A stretch of 64,000 bases of DNA from Bradyrhizobium sp. CIAT3101 (GTDB lineage: Bacteria; Pseudomonadota; Alphaproteobacteria; Rhizobiales; Xanthobacteraceae). Positions 61,078 through 64,000 of the stretch are shown here, one piece after another. A model generated the notes under the pieces. The model saw nothing but the letters and a program-made list of their open reading frames with translations. It made no database searches and was not told the DNA's origin. Every line of letters begins with the position of its first letter. The first letter of the stretch is position 1. The stretch spans positions 1,261,001 through 1,325,000 of the forward strand of contig NZ_CP121634.1 in assembly GCF_029714945.1 (NCBI RefSeq), written 5' to 3'. The translations under genes and the position numbers were made by a program.

Positions 61078-61784
61078 GCTCTCCGATGACCGCCATGATC
61101 GACGTCGCCGACGCCAACAAGACCTTCACGATGCACCTGCAGGGCGGCATCGAATTGCCCGTGGTTCGCGGCGTGACCTTCCATGTCGAGCCCGGCGAAT
61201 GCGTCGTGCTGTCGGGGCCATCAGGCGCCGGCAAATCCTCGATCCTGAAGATGATCTTCGGCAATTACCGCTGTGACTCCGGCCGCATCGGCATCCGCCA
61301 TCGGGGCGCGCTGATCGACCTCGCCACCGCCGAGCCGCGGCAGGTGCTCAACGTCCGCCGCGCCACCATCGGCTATGTCAGTCAGTTTTTGCGGGCGGTG
61401 CCGCGCGTTGCGACCATCGACGTCGTCGCCGAGCCCTTGATCGCTGGCGGCCTGGCCCGCGCCGATGCGCAGGCGCGCGCCGGCGAGCTGCTGCATCGCC
61501 TCAATATTCCCGAACGGCTCTGGCAGCTTCCGCCGGCGACCTTCTCCGGCGGTGAGCAGCAGCGCGTCAACATCGCGCGCGGCTTCATCTCGGACCTGCC
61601 GATCCTGCTGCTGGACGAACCGACCGCCTCGCTCGACGCCGCCAACCGCGCCGTCGTGGTCGCGCTGGTCGCCGAGAAGAAACGCCAGGGCGTCGCCATG
61701 GTCGCCATTGTCCACGACGACGAAATCCGCCATTTGATTGCCGACCGCATCGTCGACGTCACCAGCTTTGCCGCCGCGGCCTGA
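61074..61784 (+). CDS. phnL: C-P lyase ABC-type ATPase PhnL
   Basis: A 236-residue ABC ATPase: Walker A GPSGAGKSS, signature FSGGEQQRVNIARGF, Walker B ILLLDEPTASLD, H loop AIVHDDEIRHL. GYVSQFLRAVPRVATIDVVAEPL is a PhnL hallmark. It belongs to the C-P lyase complex, assisting adenine displacement. It may start at the upstream ATG 61074 or at a second ATG 61086 (MTAMIDVAD). Confidence 0.95.
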   Translation: MSSPMTAMIDVADANKTFTMHLQGGIELPVVRGVTFHVEPGECVVLSGPSGAGKSSILKMIFGNYRCDSGRIGIRHRGALIDLATAEPRQVLNVRRATIGYVSQFLRAVPRVATIDVVAEPLIAGGLARADAQARAGELLHRLNIPERLWQLPPATFSGGEQQRVNIARGFISDLPILLLDEPTASLDAANRAVVVALVAEKKRQGVAMVAIVHDDEIRHLIADRIVDVTSFAAAA

Positions 61785-61796
61785 AGGAAGAGGGAC

Positions 61797-62954
61797 ATGA
61801 ACGCCAAGCCGAAGGACATTGTGATCGCCAACGCCAGGATCGTGCTGGCCGACCGGGTGATCGAACAGGGCTGGCTCGCTCTTGCCAATGGACGCATTGC
61901 CGAGATCGGCGAGGGCATGGCGCCCGCGGGTGCGGAGGATGCCGGGGGCGATCTCATCATGCCCGGCCTGATCGAGCTCCACACCGATCATCTCGAAGCG
62001 CATTACGTGCCGCGCCCGAAAGTATTCTGGAACCCGGTTGCCGCCGTCATTTCCTATGACGGCCAGCTTGCGACCTCGGGCATCACCACCGTGTTCGACT
62101 CGCTCCGGGTCTGGCGCGAAGACGGCGCCGAGGAGGTCGATGGCCGCGCCGGCGTGCTTGCCGCCGCGATCACGGCCGCGCGCGACGGCAATCTCCTGCG
62201 CGCCGACCACTTCCTGCATCTGCGCTGCGAAATCCCGATGCCGAGCGTGGTCGAGGAGGCCAAGGAGCTGATCGACCGTCCCGACGTCAAGCTGATGTCG
62301 CTGATGGATCATACGCCCGGCCAGCGCCAGTTCCGCGACGAGGGAAAGCTGCGCGACTACTATCGCGGCAAGAACGGCGGCAAGACCGACGCCGAGCTCG
62401 ACGAGCTGTTCGCGAAGCGCTTCGAGTATCAGCAGAAGTACGCTGCAACCAATATGCGTCAGATTGTGTCGCTGGCGCATGAGTACAAAATTCCGCTGGC
62501 AAGCCATGACGACACCACGGAGGAGAACGTTGCGGATGCCGTGCGTGACGGCGTCGCGGTGGCCGAATTCCCGACCACGTTGGAGGCCGCGCGCGGCCTG
62601 CACCAGGCCGGCATCGACATCCTGATGGGCGCACCGAACGTGGTGCGCGGCGGCTCTCACTCCGGCAACATCGCCGCGGTGGATCTCGCCCGCGAAGGTC
62701 TGCTCGACATCCTGTCGTCCGACTACATCCCGTCCAGCCTGCTGATGGGCGCGCTGCAACTGCCCGAGCATGCGCCCTCGATCAGCCTGCCGGCGGCCGT
62801 TCGCACCGTGACCAAGGCGCCGGCCGACGCCGTCGGCCTCACCGATCGCGGCGAGATCGCGATCGGCAAGCGCGCGGATCTGATCCGCGTCCACGTTGCC
62901 GGCAGCGTGCCCGTGGTGCGCAGCGTCTGGCGCGAAGGAGGCCGTGTCGCATGA
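61797..62954 (+). CDS. phnM: Alpha-D-ribose 1-methylphosphonate 5-triphosphate diphosphatase
   Basis: A 385-residue amidohydrolase that releases pyrophosphate from the ribose-phosphonate triphosphate. Canonical PhnM motifs: IELHTDHLEAHYVPRPKV, ITTVFDSLRVW, LMSLMDHTPGQRQ, LASHDDTTEEN and [15 protein letters not shown]. It overlaps phnN by 4 nt. It is the C-P lyase operon copy; a second PhnM-like protein is encoded at 50533-51726. Confidence 0.95.
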   Translation: MNAKPKDIVIANARIVLADRVIEQGWLALANGRIAEIGEGMAPAGAEDAGGDLIMPGLIELHTDHLEAHYVPRPKVFWNPVAAVISYDGQLATSGITTVFDSLRVWREDGAEEVDGRAGVLAAAITAARDGNLLRADHFLHLRCEIPMPSVVEEAKELIDRPDVKLMSLMDHTPGQRQFRDEGKLRDYYRGKNGGKTDAELDELFAKRFEYQQKYAATNMRQIVSLAHEYKIPLASHDDTTEENVADAVRDGVAVAEFPTTLEAARGLHQAGIDILMGAPNVVRGGSHSGNIAAVDLAREGLLDILSSDYIPSSLLMGALQLPEHAPSISLPAAVRTVTKAPADAVGLTDRGEIAIGKRADLIRVHVAGSVPVVRSVWREGGRVA

Positions 62955-63547
62955 GCGAAACCGTCGCGACGGCGAACGACGCGGCGGGCGCGATCGGGCC
63001 CGGGCGGCTCGTGCTCGTGGTCGGCCCGAGCGGCGCCGGCAAGGACACGCTGCTGCGGCTGGCGCAGGCGGCTTGTGCCGACGATCACGATGTCGTCTTC
63101 CCGCGCCGCGTCGTGACGCGTGCATCCTCGGCCGACGAGGACAATATTGCGTTGAGCCCGGACGAGTTCGCCCGCGCGCGCGATCACGGCGATTTCGCCG
63201 TGCATTGGGACGCGCATGGGCATTCCTACGCCCTGCCGCTGGAGATCAACGACGACATCCGCGCGGGGCGCGCCGTCGTGGCCAACGTCTCGCGCACGGT
63301 GATCGCTGCGCTACGCCAAAATTATGCAAACGTCGTCGTGGTCGCGATCACTGCGCCGCCGGACGTGCTGGCGCAGCGCCTTGCCGCGCGCGCGCGTAAC
63401 ACCGACGGCAACATCGCGGATCGGCTGACGCGCAGCGTCGATGACGCCTCGGCCAATGCCGATGTCACGATCCTCAATGCCGGCAGCGCGGAGTATCACA
63501 GCCGGCACCTTCTGCGCGTCATCAGGAATGAATGCTGGCGCGAGTAA
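62951..63547 (+). CDS. phnN: Ribose 1,5-bisphosphate phosphokinase
   Basis: A 198-residue P-loop kinase of the guanylate-kinase-like fold. Walker A is GPSGAGKDTLL (about residue 26). The substrate segments are RRVVTRASSADEDNIALSPDEF and FAVHWDAHGHSYALP, and a lid with RARNTDGNIADRLTRS follows. It phosphorylates ribose 1,5-bisphosphate to PRPP, returning the C-P lyase sugar to metabolism. It is the last phn gene of the operon. Confidence 0.94.
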   Translation: MSETVATANDAAGAIGPGRLVLVVGPSGAGKDTLLRLAQAACADDHDVVFPRRVVTRASSADEDNIALSPDEFARARDHGDFAVHWDAHGHSYALPLEINDDIRAGRAVVANVSRTVIAALRQNYANVVVVAITAPPDVLAQRLAARARNTDGNIADRLTRSVDDASANADVTILNAGSAEYHSRHLLRVIRNECWRE

Positions 63548-63572
63548 AGGCCGGCGCAACAAGGAGAACAGA

Positions 63573-64000
63573 ATGTCGGTGATCGAAACGGTCGAACAGC
63601 TCGAAGCTATCTACGGCGCCGTTGGTGACGCCTCGACCGTGAAAGTCGCCGACCACGTCACCCCGCTCTACCGCATCTTCATCGAGAAAGCGCCGTTCGC
63701 AGCCCTCGCCACCATCGGGCCCGAGGGCATCGACTGCTCGCCCCGCGGCGATCTCCCCGGCTTCGTCCGCATCCACGATCAGCATACTCTGATGTTGCCC
63801 GATCGCCGCGGCAACAACCGCGTCGATTCCCTGCGCAACATCGTGCGCGATCCCCGGGTGTCGCTGATGTTCCTGATCCCCGGCTCAGGCAATGCGGTGC
63901 GCGCCAATGGTCGCGCCCATCTGTCGATCGATCCTGAGCTGCTCTCTTCGTTCAAGGTCGAAGGCAAGGCACCGCGCAGCGTCATGGTGATGAAGGTGGA
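63573..64000 (+). CDS. Pyridoxamine 5'-phosphate oxidase-related FMN protein (partial, C-terminus outside window)
   Basis: The ATG at 63573 with AAGGAG at 63561-63566 opens MSVIETVEQLEAIYGAVGDA. It continues with ASTVKVADHVTPLY, a PPOX-type split barrel (FAALATIGPEGIDCSPRGDLPGFVRI) and RRGNNRVDSLRNIVRDPRVSLMFLIPG, the MSMEG_1061-like flavin family. The stop lies beyond 64000. It follows phnN by 25 nt and may be cotranscribed, but its role in phosphonate use is not obvious. Confidence 0.85.
   Translation, partial: MSVIETVEQLEAIYGAVGDASTVKVADHVTPLYRIFIEKAPFAALATIGPEGIDCSPRGDLPGFVRIHDQHTLMLPDRRGNNRVDSLRNIVRDPRVSLMFLIPGSGNAVRANGRAHLSIDPELLSSFKVEGKAPRSVMVMKV

Overview
The window is high-GC chromosomal DNA from an alphaproteobacterium, most likely Bradyrhizobium or a close relative. 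This is an inference from gene content, frequent ATGA operon overlaps, short rhizobial-style intergenic palindromes and GTG/TTG starts. I see no rRNA, tRNA, CRISPR array, transposase, integrase or replication origin. It reads as stable chromosome with many small regulated transport and catabolic units.

Layout. 1-2.5 kb: the end of an RND efflux operon (adaptor plus truncated pump) on the minus strand. 2.7-8.5 kb: NagZ-type glycosidase, an MFS transporter divergent from its TetR regulator across a long inverted repeat, a Tat-exported class V aminotransferase behind a clear Pho box, a VOC protein and a small membrane protein. 8.5-11.7 kb: AraC regulator, two small unknown genes and an LLM flavin oxidoreductase whose internally deleted relic lies about 2 kb away. 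11.8-18 kb: hybrid histidine kinase, small stress-type protein, YgiQ radical SAM protein, EamA transporter and small coiled-coil ORF. 18-23.8 kb: GntR/FAD oxidase divergent from a DHDPS-like lyase, then a MarR-isochorismatase-membrane protein-MFS operon. 24-28.7 kb: TonB receptor, FbpA-like binding protein and PepSY protein, an iron- or metal-type operon without ABC permease or ATPase. 28.9-37.3 kb: DUF1963 protein, triple rhodanese, SerA, patatin, GntP permease and a tannase-family esterase. 37.4-39.1 kb: a soluble ClpS / ClpX-type zinc finger / AAA+ fusion, the most unusual gene here. 39.2-49.8 kb: EmrAB with divergent TetR, MarR plus enoyl-CoA hydratase, chemoreceptor, a second DHDPS-like lyase, and a methanethiol-oxidase-family protein with an overlapping membrane protein.

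49.8-64 kb is a complete phosphonate utilisation cluster. A minus-strand operon (hexapeptide transferase, PhnM paralogue, 2H phosphoesterase-like protein) diverges from phnCDE1E2 over two Pho-box-like sites. Then phnF (minus) diverges from phnGHIJKLMN over a further Pho-box-like site and a 13-bp-arm PhnF-type operator. PhnCDE imports phosphonate, PhnGHIJKLM cleave the C-P bond, PhnN returns the ribose bisphosphate product to PRPP, and PhoB/PhnF would gate expression. The Pho box in front of the exported aminotransferase 46 kb away suggests that it shares this phosphate-starvation control.
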